NCBI RefSeq assembly: GCF_043290135.1
Contig: NC_134707.1
Span: forward strand, 142,911,319 to 142,975,318
DNA: 64,000 bases
Source: Rhipicephalus microplus
Taxonomy: Eukaryota; Arthropoda; Arachnida; Ixodida; Ixodidae
Direction of reading: 5' to 3'
The notes beneath the pieces are model-generated. The model had not been told where the DNA came from. It made no database searches and saw only the letters and a list, made by a program, of their open reading frames with translations. Shown piece after piece: positions 12,801-26,430 of this stretch; position 1 is the first letter of the stretch; every line of letters starts with the position of its first letter. A program made the position numbers and the translations under genes.

Positions 12801-14351
12801 CTTCGCAACTACAAACTCCGCAACTAGAAACTCCACAGCTAGAAACTCCACAACTTGAGACTTCGCAAAAAGAAACTCGTCAACTAGAAACTCAACAACT
12901 AGAAACTCCACAGCTAGAAACTCCACAACTAGAAACTCCACAACTTGAGAGTTCGCAACTAGAAACTCCACAACTAGGAACTCCACAACTAAAGACTCCT
13001 CAACTAGAAACTCCACCACTAGAAACTCCACAACTAGAAACTCCGCAACTGGAAACTCCACAGCCAGAAACTCCACAACTAGAAACACAACATCTAGAAA
13101 CTCCGCAACAACAAACTCTGGAACTAGAAACTCCACAACTAGAATTTCCACAGCTAGAGACTCAACAACTAGAGACTCCTCAACTAAAAGCTCCACAACT
13201 AGACACTCCACAACTAGAAACTCCGCAACTGGAAACCCGACAACTATAAACTCAACAACTAGAAACTCCACACCTAAATATTCCTCAACTTGAAACTCCG
13301 CAACTAAAGGTCCACCACTAGAAACTCCACAACTAGAAACTCCGCAACTAGAAACTCCCCAACTAGAAACTGCACAACTAGAAACTCTGCAACTAGAAAG
13401 TCTGGACTAGAAACTCCGCAACTAGAAACTCCGCAGCTAGAAACTCTGCAAATAGAAACTCCAAAACTTGAAACTCTGCAACTAGAAACTCTGCAACCAG
13501 AAAATCCACAACTATAAACTCAAGTAGAAACTCCCGAAGTGGAAACCTCGCAACTAGAAACTCTGCAACTATAAAATCTACAACTAGAAACTTCACAACT
13601 AGAAACTCCTCAACAAGAAACTCAACAACTAGAAACTCCACAACTAGAGACTGCACAACTAGAGACTTTGAATTTAGAAACTCCTCAGATAGAAACTACC
13701 AAACTAGAAACTCCACGACTAGAGATTCCATAAGTAGAAACTCCACAGCTAGAATTTCCACAACTAGAAACCGCACAGATAGGAACTCTGCAAATAGAAA
13801 ATCTACAACTAGAAACTTGAAAACAAAAAACTCCAACTAGAAACTCCACGACTAGAAACTGCACAACTAGAAACTCCACAAATAGGCACTCCACAACTAG
13901 AAACTCCACAACTAGAAACTCCACAACTAGGAACTCCAAAATTGAGACTCCACAACTAGAAACTACACAGATAGAAATTCCACAACTGCAAACTCCACAA
14001 CTGGAAACTTCGCAACTAGAAACTCTGCAACTACAAACTCCACAACTACAAACTCCACAACCAGAAACTGCGCAACTAAAACTCCACAACTAGAAACTAC
14101 ACAGATTGAAATTCCACAACTGTAAAATCCACAACTGGAAACTTCGCAACTAGAAACTCTGCAACTACAAACTCCACAACTACAAACTCCACAACCTGAA
14201 ATTCCGCAACCAGGAACTGCAACTAAAAACTCCACAACTAGAAACTCCACAAGTAGAAATTCCACAACTAGAAACTCCGCAACTAGAAACTCTGCAACTA
14301 GATACTCCGCAACTAGAAGATCCACAGCTAGAAATCCGACAACTAGAAACT
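9881..14351 (+). repeat. Higher-order repeat B, copy 2 (4,471 bp)
   Basis: From CAACAACTAAAA and CCTATAAATTCC (9901) the order matches copy 3 from 14352 (CCTATAAATTCC at 14372). Offsets between B1 and B2 or B2 and B3 are 4,471-4,488 bp in most sections. Local differences are small: GATTGAAAC at ~10482 lacks two bases that copy 3 has, and a 2-bp loss at ~14215 makes CAGGAACTGCAAC. Conserved variant cassettes sit at 10213 and 13716. Confidence 0.87.
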
Positions 14352-16305
14352 CAACAACTAAAAACTCCACACCTATAAATTCCTCAACTTGAAACTCCAC
14401 AACTAAAACTCCACAACGAGAAACTCCACAAATAGAAACTCCGCAATTAGAAACTCCCCAACTAGAAACTCCACAAATAGAAACTCTGCAACTAGAAACT
14501 CCGCAACTAGAAAGTCTGCAACTAGAAACTCCGCAACTAGAAACTCCACAGCTGGAAACCCCACAACTATAAACTTCACAACTAGAAACTCAACAACTAG
14601 AAACTCCACAACTAGAGACTGCACAACTAGAGACTTTGCATTTAGAAACTCCTCAGATAGAAACTACACAACTAAAAACACCACGACTAGAGATTCCATA
14701 AGTAGACACTCCACAGCTAGAATTTCCACAACTAGAAACCCCTCAACTAGAAACTCCACAACTAGGAACTCTGCAAATAGAAAATCTACAACTAGAAACT
14801 CGAAAACTAAAAACTCCAACTAGAAACTCCACAACTAGAAACTTCACAACTAGAAACTCCACAAATGGACACTCCACAACTAGAACCTCCACAACTAGAG
14901 ACTCCACAACTAGGAACTACACAAATTGAGATTCCACAACTACAAACTACACAGATTGAAACTACACAACTTGAAACTCCACAACCAGAAACTCCGCAAC
15001 TAGAAACTCCGCAACTAAAAACTCCACAACTAGAAAATCCACAACTAGAAACTCCACAACTAGAAACTCCACAACCAGAAACCCGACCACTAGAAACTCC
15101 ACAAACAGAAACTCCACACCTATATATTCCACAACTTGAAACTCCACAGCTAGAAACTCCACAACTAGAAACTCTGCAACTACATACTCCGCAACTAGAA
15201 ACTCCACAGCTAGAAACTCCACAACTAGATAATCCACAACTACAAATTCCACAACTAGAAACTCCACAACTGGAAACTCCGCAACTAGAAACTCTGCAAC
15301 TACAAACTTTACAGTTAGAAACTCCACAACTTGAGACTTCGCATATAGAAACTCGTCAACTGGAAACTCAACCACTAGAAACTCCACAGCTAGAAACTCC
15401 ACAACTAGAAACTCCACAACTTTAAACCCGACAAATAGATACTCCACAACTTGAAACACCACAACTAGATACTCCAAAACTACAAATTCTGCAACTAGAA
15501 ACTCCACAACTAGAAACTCCGCAACTAGAAACTCCCCAACTAGAAACTCCACAACTAGAGCCCCTGCAACTAGAAACTGCGCAACTAGAAACTCTGCAAC
15601 TACAAACTCCACAACTAGAAACTTCACAGCTAGAAACCCCACAACTATAAACTTCACAACTAGCAACTCAACAACTATAGACTGCACAACTAGAGACTCC
15701 GCAACTAGAAAATCCACAGCTAGTAACTCCGCAACTAGAAACTCCACAACTTGAAACTCCGCCACTAGAATCTCCACAACTAGAAAAATCCGCAACTAGA
15801 AACTCTGCCACTAGAAACTCCACAACTAGAAACTCCACAGCTAGAAACTCCACAACTTGAAACACCACAACTAGATTCTCCTCAACTACAAATTCCACAA
15901 CTAGAAATTCCACAACTGGATACTCCACAGCTAGAAAGTCCACAACTAGAAACTTTGCAACTAGAAACTCCACAACTAGAAACTCCACAGCTAGAAAATC
16001 CACCACTAGAAACTCCACAAATAGCAACTGCACAACTACAGACTCCGCAACTAGAAACTCCACAACTAGAAAACTCGGCAACGTGAAACTCTGCAACTAG
16101 AAACTCCGCAACTACAAACTCCACAGCTAGAAACTTAACTACTTGAAACACCACAACAAGATACTCCACACCTACGAATTCCACAACTAGAAGCTCCGCA
16201 ACTAGAATTTTCACAGCTAGAAACTCCACAACTTGAGACTTCGCAACTGGAAACTCGGCAGCTAGAAACCCAACAACCAGAAACTCCACAACTAGAAACT
16301 CCACA
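14352..16305 (+). repeat. Higher-order repeat B, copy 3 (truncated)
   Basis: It follows copy 2 unit by unit to about 16305, through GGCAACGTGAAACTC (~16078) and AACTTAACTACTTG (~16130). At CCACAAGTTGAAACCC it switches to A-like order (compare ~2480). Thus only the first ~1.95 kb of the 4.47-kb period is kept before the switch. Later B-like material continues inside family C. Confidence 0.8.
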
Positions 16306-16900
16306 AGTTGAAACCCAACAAATGGATACTCCACAACTACAGACTCCACAACTTGAAACACCACAACTAGATACTCCACAACTACAAATTCCGCAACTAG
16401 AAACACCACAACTGGAAACTCCGCAACTAGAAACTCCACAGCTGGAAACTCCACAACTTGAGACTTCGCGACTAGAAACTCAGCAACTAGAAACTCAACA
16501 ACTAGAAACTCCACCACTAGGAACTCCACAACTAGGAACTCTACAACTTCAAAATCCACAACTAAAAACTCCTCAACTTGAAACTCCACAACTAGATACT
16601 CCACAACTACAAACTTCACAACTAGAAACTCCACAACCTGAAACTCTGCAACCAGAAACTCCGCAACTAAAAACTCCGCAACTAGAAACTCCACAAGTAG
16701 AAACTCCACAACTAGAAACTCCATAACTAGAAACTCTGCAACTAGATGCTCCGCAACTAGAAACTCCACAGCTAGAAACTCTGCAACTAGAAACTCCGCA
16801 ACTAGAAACTCCACAGCTAGAAACCCCACAACAATAAGCTTCACAACTAGAAACTCAACAACTAGAGACTGCACAACTAGAAACTCCACAACTAGAAAAC
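16306..16900 (+). repeat. A-like bridge segment
   Basis: The order (GTTGAAACCCAACAAATGG, CTACAACTTCAAAATCC, CTACAAACTTCAC, AACAATAAGCTTC) resembles 2480-3200 rather than the flanking B and C repeats. One unit carries AAGCTT, a HindIII site absent from its relatives (AAACTTC). I read this segment as a transposed or recombined A-type piece; no other feature is seen. Confidence 0.65.
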
Positions 16901-19590
16901 TCCGCAACTAGAAACTCTGCAACTACATACTCCGCAACTAGAAACTCCACAGCTAGAAACTCCACAACTAGATAATCCACAACTACAAATTCCACAAGTA
17001 GAAACTCCACAACTGGAAACTCCGCAACTAGAATCTCTGCAACTACAAACATTACAGTTAGAAACTCCACAACTTGAGACTTCGCAAATAGAAACTCGTC
17101 AACTGGAAACTCAACCACTAGAAACTCCACAGCTAGAAACTCCACAACTAGAAACTCCACAACTTGAAACCCGACAAATAGATACTCAACAACTTGAAAC
17201 ACCACAACTAGATACTCCACAACTACAAATTCCGCAACTAGAAACTCCACAACTAGAAACTCCCCAACTAGAAACTCCACAACTAGAACCTCTGCAACTA
17301 GAAACTCCGCAACTACAAACTGTGCAACTAGAAACTCCGCAACTAGAAACTCCACAACTTGAGACTTCGCAAATAGAAACTCGTCAACTGGAAACTAAAC
17401 CACTAGAAACTCCACAACTTGAGACTTCGCAAATAGAAACTCGTCAACTAGAAACTCAACAACTAGAAACACCACAGCTAGAAACTCCACAACTAGAAAC
17501 TCCAAAACTTGAGAGTTCGCAACTAAAAACTCCACAACTAGAAACTCCACAACTAGAGACTCCACAACTAGAAGCTCCACCACTAGAAACTCCACAACTA
17601 CGATCCTCACAACTAGAAACTCCACAACTAGAAACTCCGCAACTGGAAACTCCACAGCCAGAAACTCCCCACTAGAAACTCCACAACTAGATTCTCTGCA
17701 ACTAGAAACTCCGCATCTAGAAACTATGCAACAAGAAACTCCGCAACTAGAAACTCCACAGCTAGAAATCCCACAACTATAAACTTCACAACTAGCAACT
17801 CAACAACTATAGACTGCACAACTAGAGACTCCGCATATAGAAACTCCACAGCTAGTAACTCCGCAACTAGAAACTCCACAACTTGAAACTCCGCCACTAG
17901 AATCTCCACAACTAGAAAACTCTGCAACTAGAAACTCTGCCACTAGAAACTCCTCAACTAGAAACTCCTAAGCTAGAAACTCCACAACTTGAAGCACCAC
18001 AACTCTGTACTCCACAACTACAAATTCCACAACTAGAAACTCCACAACTAGAAACTCTGCAACTGGAAACTCCACAGCTAGAAACTCCACAACTTGAGAC
18101 TTCGCAACAAGAAACTCGGCAACTAGAATCTCCACAACTAGAAACTCTGCAACTAGAAACTTCGCAACTACAAACTCCGCAACTAGAAACTCCACAGCTA
18201 GAAACTCCACAACTAGAAACTCCACAACTTGAGAGTTCGCAACTAGAAACTCCACAACTAGAAACTCCACAACTAAAGACTCCTCAACTAGAAACTCCAC
18301 CACTAGAAACTCCACAACTAGAAACTCCGCGACTGGAAACTCCACAGCCAGACTCTCCACAACTTGAAACACCACATCTAGAAACTCCGCAACAACAAAC
18401 TCTGCAACTAGAAACTACACAACTAGAATTTCAACAGCTAGAGACTCAACAACTAGAGACTCCTCAACTAAAAGCTCCACAACTAGACACTCCACAACTA
18501 GAAACTCCGCAACTGGAAACCCGACAACTAGAAACTCAACAACTAGAAACTCCACACCTAAATATTCCTCAACTTGAAACTCCGCAACTAAAAGTCCACC
18601 ACTAGAAACTCCACAACTAGAAACTCCGCTACTAGAAACTCCCCAACTAGAAACTCCACAACTAGAAACTCTGCAACTAGAAAGTCTGGACTAGAAACTC
18701 TGCAAATAGAAACTCCGCAACTAGAAACTCCACAGCTAGAAACCCCTCAACTATAAACGTCACAACTAGAAACTCAACAACTAGAGACTGCACAACTAGA
18801 GACTCCGCAACTAGAAACTCCGCAGCTGGAAACTCCGCAACTAGAAACTCCACAACTTGAAACTCTGCAACTCAAAACTCTGCAACTAGAAAATCCACAA
18901 CTATAAACTCAAGTAGAAACTCCCCAAGTGGAAACTTCGCAACTAGAAACTCTGCAACTAGAAAATCTACAACTAGAAAATTCACAACTAGAAACTCCTC
19001 AACAAGAAACTCAACAACTAGAAACTCCACAACTAGAGACTGCACAACTAGAGACTTTGCATTTAGAAACTCCTCAGAAAGAAACTCCACAACTAGAAAC
19101 TCCACGACTAGAGATTCCATAAGTAGAAACTCCACAGCTAGAATTTCCACAACTAGAAACCCCACAACTAGGAACTCTGCAAATAGAAAATCTACAACTA
19201 GAAACTCGAAAACAAAAAACTCCAACTAGAAACTCCACAACTAGAAACTGCACAACTAGAAACTCCACAAATAGAAACTCCACAACTAAAAACTCCACAA
19301 CTAGAGACTCCACAACTAAGAACTCCAAAATTGAGACTCCACAACTAGAAACTACACAGATTGAAATTCCACAACTGGAAACTCCACAACTGGAAACTTC
19401 GCAACTAGAAACTCTGCAACTACAAACTCCACAACTACAAACTCCACAACCTGAAATTCCGCAACCAGAAACTCTGCAACTAAAAACTCCACAACTAGAA
19501 ACTCCACAAGTAGAAACTCCCCAACTAGAAACTCCATAACTAGAAACTGCAACTAGATGCTCCGCAACTAGAAACTCCACAGCTAGAAAC
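16901..19590 (+). repeat. Higher-order repeat C, copy 1 (2,690 bp)
   Basis: The marker AACTACATACTCC at 16921 recurs at 19611 (offset 2,690), and the match holds through the whole period with only scattered single-base differences. Contents in order: A-like units (AACATTACAGTTAG), a B-like stretch from ~17350 to ~19340 (CTACGATCCTCAC, AACTATGCAAC, TCCTAAGCTAG, CCTAAATATTCC), the conserved cassette at 19105, and a GATTGAAATTCC block. Confidence 0.92.
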
Positions 19591-22430
19591 TCTGCAACTA
19601 GAAACTCTGCAACTACATACTCCGCAACAAGAAACTCCACAGCTAGAAACTCCACAACTACATAATCCACAACTACAAATTCCACAAGTAGAAACTCCAC
19701 AACTGGAAACTCCGCAACTAGAATCTCTGCAACTACAAACATTACAGTTAGAAACTCCACAACTTGAGACTTCGCAAATAGAAAGTCGTCAACTGGAAGC
19801 TCAACCACTAGAAACTCCACAGCTAGAAACTCCACAACTAGAAACTCCACAACTTGAAACCCGACAAATAGATACTCCACAACTTGAAACACCACAACTA
19901 GATACTCCACAACTACAAATTCCGCAACTAGAAACTCCACAACTAGAAACTCCCCAACTAGAAACTCCACAACTAGAACCTCTGCAACTAGAAACTCCGC
20001 AACTACAAACTGTGCAACTAGAAACTCCGCAACTAGAAACTCCACAACTTGAGACTTCGCAAATAGAAACTCGTCAACTGGAAACTAAACCACTAGAAAC
20101 TCCACAACTTGAGACTTCGCAAATAGAAACTCGTCAACTAGAAACTACACAACTAGAAACACCACAGCTAGAAACTCCACAACTAGAAACTCCAAAACTT
20201 GAGAGTTCGCAACTAAAAACTCCACAACTAGAAACTCCACAACTAGAGACTCCACAACTAGAAGCTCCACCACTAGAAACTCCACAACTACGATCCTCAC
20301 AACTAGAAACTCCACAACTAGAAACTCCGCAACTGGAAACTCCACAGCCAGAAACTCCCCACTAGAAACTCCACAACTAGATTCTCTGCAACTAGAAACT
20401 CCGCATCTAGAAACTATGCAACAAGAAACTCCGCAACTAGAAACTCCACAGCTAGAAATCCCACAACTATAAACTTCACAACTAGCAACTCAACAACTAT
20501 AGACTGCACAACTAGAGACTCCGCATATAGAAACTCCACAGCTAGTAACTCCGCAACTAGAAACTCCACAACTTGAAACTCCGCCACTAGAATCTCCACA
20601 ACTAGAAAACTCTGCAACTAGAAACTCTGCCACTAGAAACTCCTCAACTAGAAACTCCTAAGCTAGAAACTCCACAACTTGAAGCACCACAACTCTGTAC
20701 TCCACAACTACAAATTCCACAACTAGAAACTCCACAACTAGAAACTCTGCAACTGGAAACTCCACAGCTAGAAACTCCACAACTTGAGACTTCGCAACAA
20801 GAAACTCGGCAACTAGAATCTCCACAACTAGAAACTCTGCAACTAGAAACTTCGCAACTACAAACTCCGCAACTAGAAACTCCACAGCTAGAAACTCCAC
20901 AACTAGAAACTCCACAACTTGAGAGTTCGCAACTAGAAACTCCACAACTAGAAACTCCACAACTAAAGACTCCTCAACTAGAAACTCCACCACTAGAAAC
21001 TCCACAACTAGAAACTCCGCAACTGGAAACTCCACAGCCAGACTCTCCACAACTAGAAACACCACATCTAGAAACTCCGCAACAACAAACTCTGCAACTA
21101 GAAACTACACAACTAGAATTTCAACAGCTAGAGACTCAACAACTAGAGACTCCTCAACTAAAAGCTCCACAACTAGACACTCCACAACTAGAAACTCCGC
21201 AACTGGAAACCCGACAACTAGAAACTCAACAACTAGAAACTCCACACCTAAATATTCCTCAACTTGAAACTCCGCAACTAAAAGTCCACCACTAGAAACT
21301 CCACAACTAGAAACTCCGCTACTAGAAACTCCCCAACTAGAAACTCCACAACTAGAAACTCTGCAACTAGAAAGTCTGGACTAGAAACTCTGCAAATAGA
21401 AACTCCGCAACTAGAAACTCCACAGCTAGAAACCCCTCAACTATAAACGTCACAACTAGAAACTCAACAACTAGAGACTGCACAACTAGAGACTCCGCAA
21501 CTAGAAACTCCGCAGCTGGAAACTCCGCAACTAGAAACTCCACAACTTGAAACTCTGCAACTCAAAACTCTGCAACTAGAAAATCCACAACTATAAACTC
21601 AAGTAGAAACTCCCCAAGTGGAAACTTCGCAACTAGAAACTCTGCAACTAGAAAATCTACAACTAGAAAATTCACAACTAGAAACTCCTCAACAAGAAAC
21701 TCAACAACTAGAAACTCCACAACTAGAGACTGCACAACTAGAGACTTTGCATTTAGAAACTCCTCAGAAAGAAACTCCACAACTAGAAACTCCACGACTA
21801 GAGATTCCATAAGTAGAAACTCCACAGCTAGAATTTCCACAACTAGAAACCCCACAACTAGGAACTCTGCAAATAGAAAATCTACAACTAGAAACTCGAA
21901 AACAAAAAACTCCAACTAGAAACTCCACAACTAGAAACTGCACAACTAGAAACTCCACAAATAGAAACTCCACAACTAAAAACTCCACAACTAGAGACTC
22001 CACAACTAAGAACTCCAAAATTGAGACTCCACAACTAGAAACTACACAGATTGAAATTCCACAACTGGAAACTCCACAACTGGAAACTTCGCAACTAGAA
22101 ACTCTGCAACTACAAACTCCACAACTACAAACTCCACAACCATAAACTCCGCAACCAGAAACTCCGCAACTAAAAACTCCACAACTAGAAACTACACAGA
22201 TTGAAATTCCACAACTGGAAACTCCAGAACTGGAAACTTCGCAACTAGAAATTCTGCAACTACAAACTCCACAACTACAAACTCCACAACCTGAAATTCC
22301 GCAACCAGAAACTCTGCAACTAAAAACTCCACAACTAGAAACTCCACAAGTAGAAACTCCCCAACTAGAAACTCCATAACTAGAAACTGCAACTAGATGC
22401 TCCGCAACTAGAAACTCCACAGCTAGAAAC
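19591..22430 (+). repeat. Higher-order repeat C, copy 2 (2,840 bp)
   Basis: Nearly identical to copy 1, plus exactly 150 bp (ten units) where the GATTGAAATTCC block is doubled (~22044 and ~22197). The first block of the pair ends CAACCATAAACTCCGC and the second CAACCTGAAATTCC. The conserved cassette lies at 21795. Confidence 0.93.
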
Positions 22431-25200
22431 TCTGCAACTAGAAACTCTGCAACTACATACTCCGCAACTAGAAACTCCACAGCTAGAAACTCCACAACTA
22501 CATAATCCACAACTACAAATTCCACAAGTAGAAACTCCACAACTGGAAACTCCGCAACTAGAATCTCTGCAACTACAAACATTACAGTTAGAAACTCCAC
22601 AACTTGAGACTTCGCAAATAGAAAGTCGTCAACTGGAAGCTCAACCACTAGAAACTCCACAGCTAGAAACTCCACAACTAGAAACTCCACAACTTGAAAC
22701 CCGACAAATAGATACTCCACAACTTGAAACACCACAACTAGATACTCCACAACTACAAATTCCGCAACTAGAAACTCCACAACTAGAAACTCCCCAACTA
22801 GAAACTCCACAACTAGAACCTCTGCAACTAGAAACTCCGCAACTACAAACTGTGCAACTAGAAACTCCGCAACTAGAAACTCCACAACTTGAGACTTCGC
22901 AAATAGAAACTCGTCAACTGGAAACTAAACCACTAGAAACTCCACAACTTGAGACTTCGCAAAGAGAAACTCGTCAACTAGAAACTCAACAACTAGAAAC
23001 ACCACAGCTAGAAACTCCACAACTAGAAACTCCAAAACTTGAGAGTTCGCAACTAAAAACTCCACAACTAGAAACTCCACAACTAGAGAGTCCACAACTA
23101 GAAGCTCCACCACTAGAAACTTCACAACTACGATCCTCACAACTAGAAACTCCACAACAAGAAACTCCGCAACTGGAAACTCCACAGCCAGAAACTCCCC
23201 ACTAGAAACTCCACAACTAGAATCTCTGCAACTAGAAACTCCGCATCTAGAAACTATGCAACAAGAAACTCCGCAACTAGAAACTCCACAGCTAGAAATC
23301 CCAACACTATAAACTTCACAACTAGCAACTCAACAACTATAGACTGCACAACTAGAGACTCCGCATATAGAAACTCCACAGCTAGTAACTCCGCAACTAG
23401 AAACTCCACAACTTGAAACTCCGCCACTAGAATCTCCACAACTAGAAAACTCTGCAACTAGAAACTCTGCCACTAGAAACTCCTCAACTAGAAACTCCTA
23501 AGCTAGAAACTCCACAACTTGAAGCACCACAACTCTGTACTCCACAACTACAAATTCCACAACTAGAAACTCCACAACTAGAAACTCTGCAACTGGAAAC
23601 TCCACAGCTAGAAACTCCACAACTTGAGACTTCGCAACAAGAAACTCGGCAACTAGAATCTCCACAACTAGAAACTCTGCAACTAGAAACTTCGCAACTA
23701 CAAACTCCACAACTAGAAACTCCACAGCTAGAAACTCCACAACTAGAAACTCCACAACTTGAGAGTTCGCAACTAGAAACTCCACAACTAGAAACTCCAC
23801 AACTAAAGACTCCTCAGCTAGAAACTCCACCACTAGAAACTCCACAACTAGAAACTCCGCAACTGGAAACTCCACAGCCAGACTCTCCACAACTAGAAAC
23901 ACCACATCTAGAAACTCCGCAAAAACAAACTCTGCAACTAGAAACTACACAACTAGAATTTCAACAGCTAGAGACTCAACAACTAGAGACACCTCAACTA
24001 AAAGCTCCACAACTAGACACTCCACAACTAGAAACTCCGCAACTGGAAACCCGACAACTAGAAACTCAACAACTAGAAACTCCACACCTAAATATTCCTC
24101 AACTTGAAACTCCGCAACTAAAAGTCCACCACTAGAAACTCCACAACTAGAAACTCCGCTACTAGAAACTCCCCAACTAGAAACTCCACAACTAGAAACT
24201 CTGCAACTAGAAAGTCTGGACTAGAAACTCTGCAAATAGAAACTCCGCAACTAGAAACTCCACAGCTAGAAACCCCTCAACTATAAACGTCACAACTAGA
24301 AACTCAACAACTAGAGACTGCACAACTAGAGACTCCGCAACTAGAAACTCCGCAGCTGGAAACTCCGCAACTAGAAACTCCACAACTTGAAACTCTGCAA
24401 CTCAAAACTCTGCAACTAGAAAATCCACAACTATAAACTCAAGTAGAAACTCCCCATGTGGAAACTTCGCAACTAGAAACTCTGCAACTAGAAAATCTAC
24501 AACTAGAAAATTCACAACTAGAAACTCCTCAACAAGAAACTCAACAACTAGAAACTCCACAACTAGAGACTGCACAACTAGAGACTTTGCATTTAGAAAC
24601 TCCTCAGAAAGAAACTACACAACTAGAAACTCCACGACTAGAGATTCCATAAGTAGAAACTCCACAGCTAGAATTTCCACAACTAGAAACCCCACAACTA
24701 GGAACTCTGCAAATAGAAAATCTACAACTAGAAACTCGAAAACAAAAAACTCCAACTAGAAACTCCACAACTAGAAACTGCACAACTAGAAACTCCACAA
24801 ATAGAAACTCCACAACTAAAAACTCCACAACTAGAGACTCCACAACTAAGAACTACAAAATTGAGACTCCACAACTAGAAACTACACAGATTGAAATTCC
24901 ACAACTGGAAACTCCACAACTGGAAACTTCGCAACTAGAAACTCTGCAACTACAAACTCCACAACTACAAACTCCACAACCATAAACTCCGCAACCAGAA
25001 ACTCCGCAACTAAAAACTCCACAACTAGAAACTACACAGATTGAAATTCCACAACTGGAAACTCCAGAACTGGAAACTTCGCAACTAGAAACTCTGCAAC
25101 TACAAACTCCACAACTACAAACTCCACAACCTGAAATTCCGCAACCAGAAACTCTGCAACTAAAAACTCCACAACTAGAAACTCCACAAGTAGAAACTCC
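22431..25200 (+). repeat. Higher-order repeat C, copy 3
   Basis: It follows copy 2 at an offset of 2,840 bp and carries the same doubled GATTGAAATTCC block (~24884 and ~25037), so copies 2 and 3 share the 150-bp gain that copy 1 lacks. Near 25200, TAGAAACTCCACAAC replaces TAGAAACTCCCCAAC and the order changes to B-type. The cassette is at 24635. Confidence 0.91.
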
Positions 25201-26430
25201 ACAACTAGAAACTCCGCAACTAGAAACTCTGCAACTAGATACTCCGCAACTAGAAGATTCACAGCTAGAAACCTGACAACTAGAAACTCAACAACTAAAA
25301 ACTCCACACCTATAAATTCCTTAACTTGAAACTCCACAACTAAAACTCCACAACTAGAAACTCCACAACTAGAAACTCCGCAACTAGAAACTCCTCAACT
25401 AGAAACTCCACAAATATAAACTCTGAAACTAGAAACTCCGCAACTAGAAACTCTGCAACTAGAAACTCCGCAACTAGAAACTCCACAGATAGAAACCCCA
25501 CAACTATAAACTTCACAACTAGAAACTCAACAACTAGAAACTCCACAACTAGAGACTGCACAACTAGAGACTTTGCATTTAGAAACTCCTCAGATAGAAA
25601 CTACACAACTAAAAACACCTAGACTAGAGATTCCATAAGTAGAAACTCCACAGCTAGAATTTCTACAACTAGAAACCCCTCAACTAGAAACTCCACAACT
25701 AGGAACTCTGCAAATAGAAAATCTACAACTAGAAACTCGAAAACTAAAAACTCCAACTAGAAACTCCACAACTAGAAACTTCACAACTAGAAACTCCACA
25801 AATGGACACTCCACAACTAGAAACTCCACAACTTGAGACTCCACAACTAGGAACTCCACAACTAGGAACTCCACAAATTGAGACTCCACAACTAAAAACT
25901 CCACAACTAGAAAATCCACAACTAGAAACTCCACAACTAGAAACTCCGCAACCAGAAACCCGACCACTAGAAACTCCACAAACAGAAACTCCACACCTAT
26001 ATATTCCACAACTTGATACTCCACAGCTAGAAACTCCACAACTAGAAATTCCACGACTGGAAACTCCACCGCTAGAAAGTTCGCATCTGGAAACTCTGCA
26101 TCTAGAAACTCCGCCACTAGAAACTCCACAGCTAGAAAATCCACCACTACAAACTCCACAACTAGCAACTCCACAACTAGAGACTCCGCAACTAGAAAAC
26201 TCCGCAACTAGAAACTCCCAACTAGACACTCCGCAACTAGGAACTCTACAACTTCAAAATCCACAACTAGAAACTCCACAATTTGAAACTCCACAACTAG
26301 ATACTCCACAACTACAAACTCCACAACTAGAAACTCCCCAACTAGAAACTCCACCACTTGAAACTCCGCAACTAGAATCTCCGCAACTAGAAACTCCACA
26401 ACTAGAAAACTCCGCAACGTGAAACTCTGC
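25201..26430 (+). repeat. B-like segment after family C
   Basis: Order and markers (CAACTAGAAGATTCACAGC, CCTATAAATTCC at 25309, the cassette at 25620 with TAGACTAGAGATTCC, ATGGACACTCC) follow B copies 2 and 3 from ~9780 and ~14250. From about 26040 it departs, with unusual units CCACGACTGG, GTTCGCATCTGG and CTCTGCATCTAG. Confidence 0.7.

Noticed and set aside
16830..16845. HindIII site AAGCTT as a possible functional mark
   Set aside because: It is a single A-to-G change of the inherited AATAAACTTC unit; nothing else supports a role.
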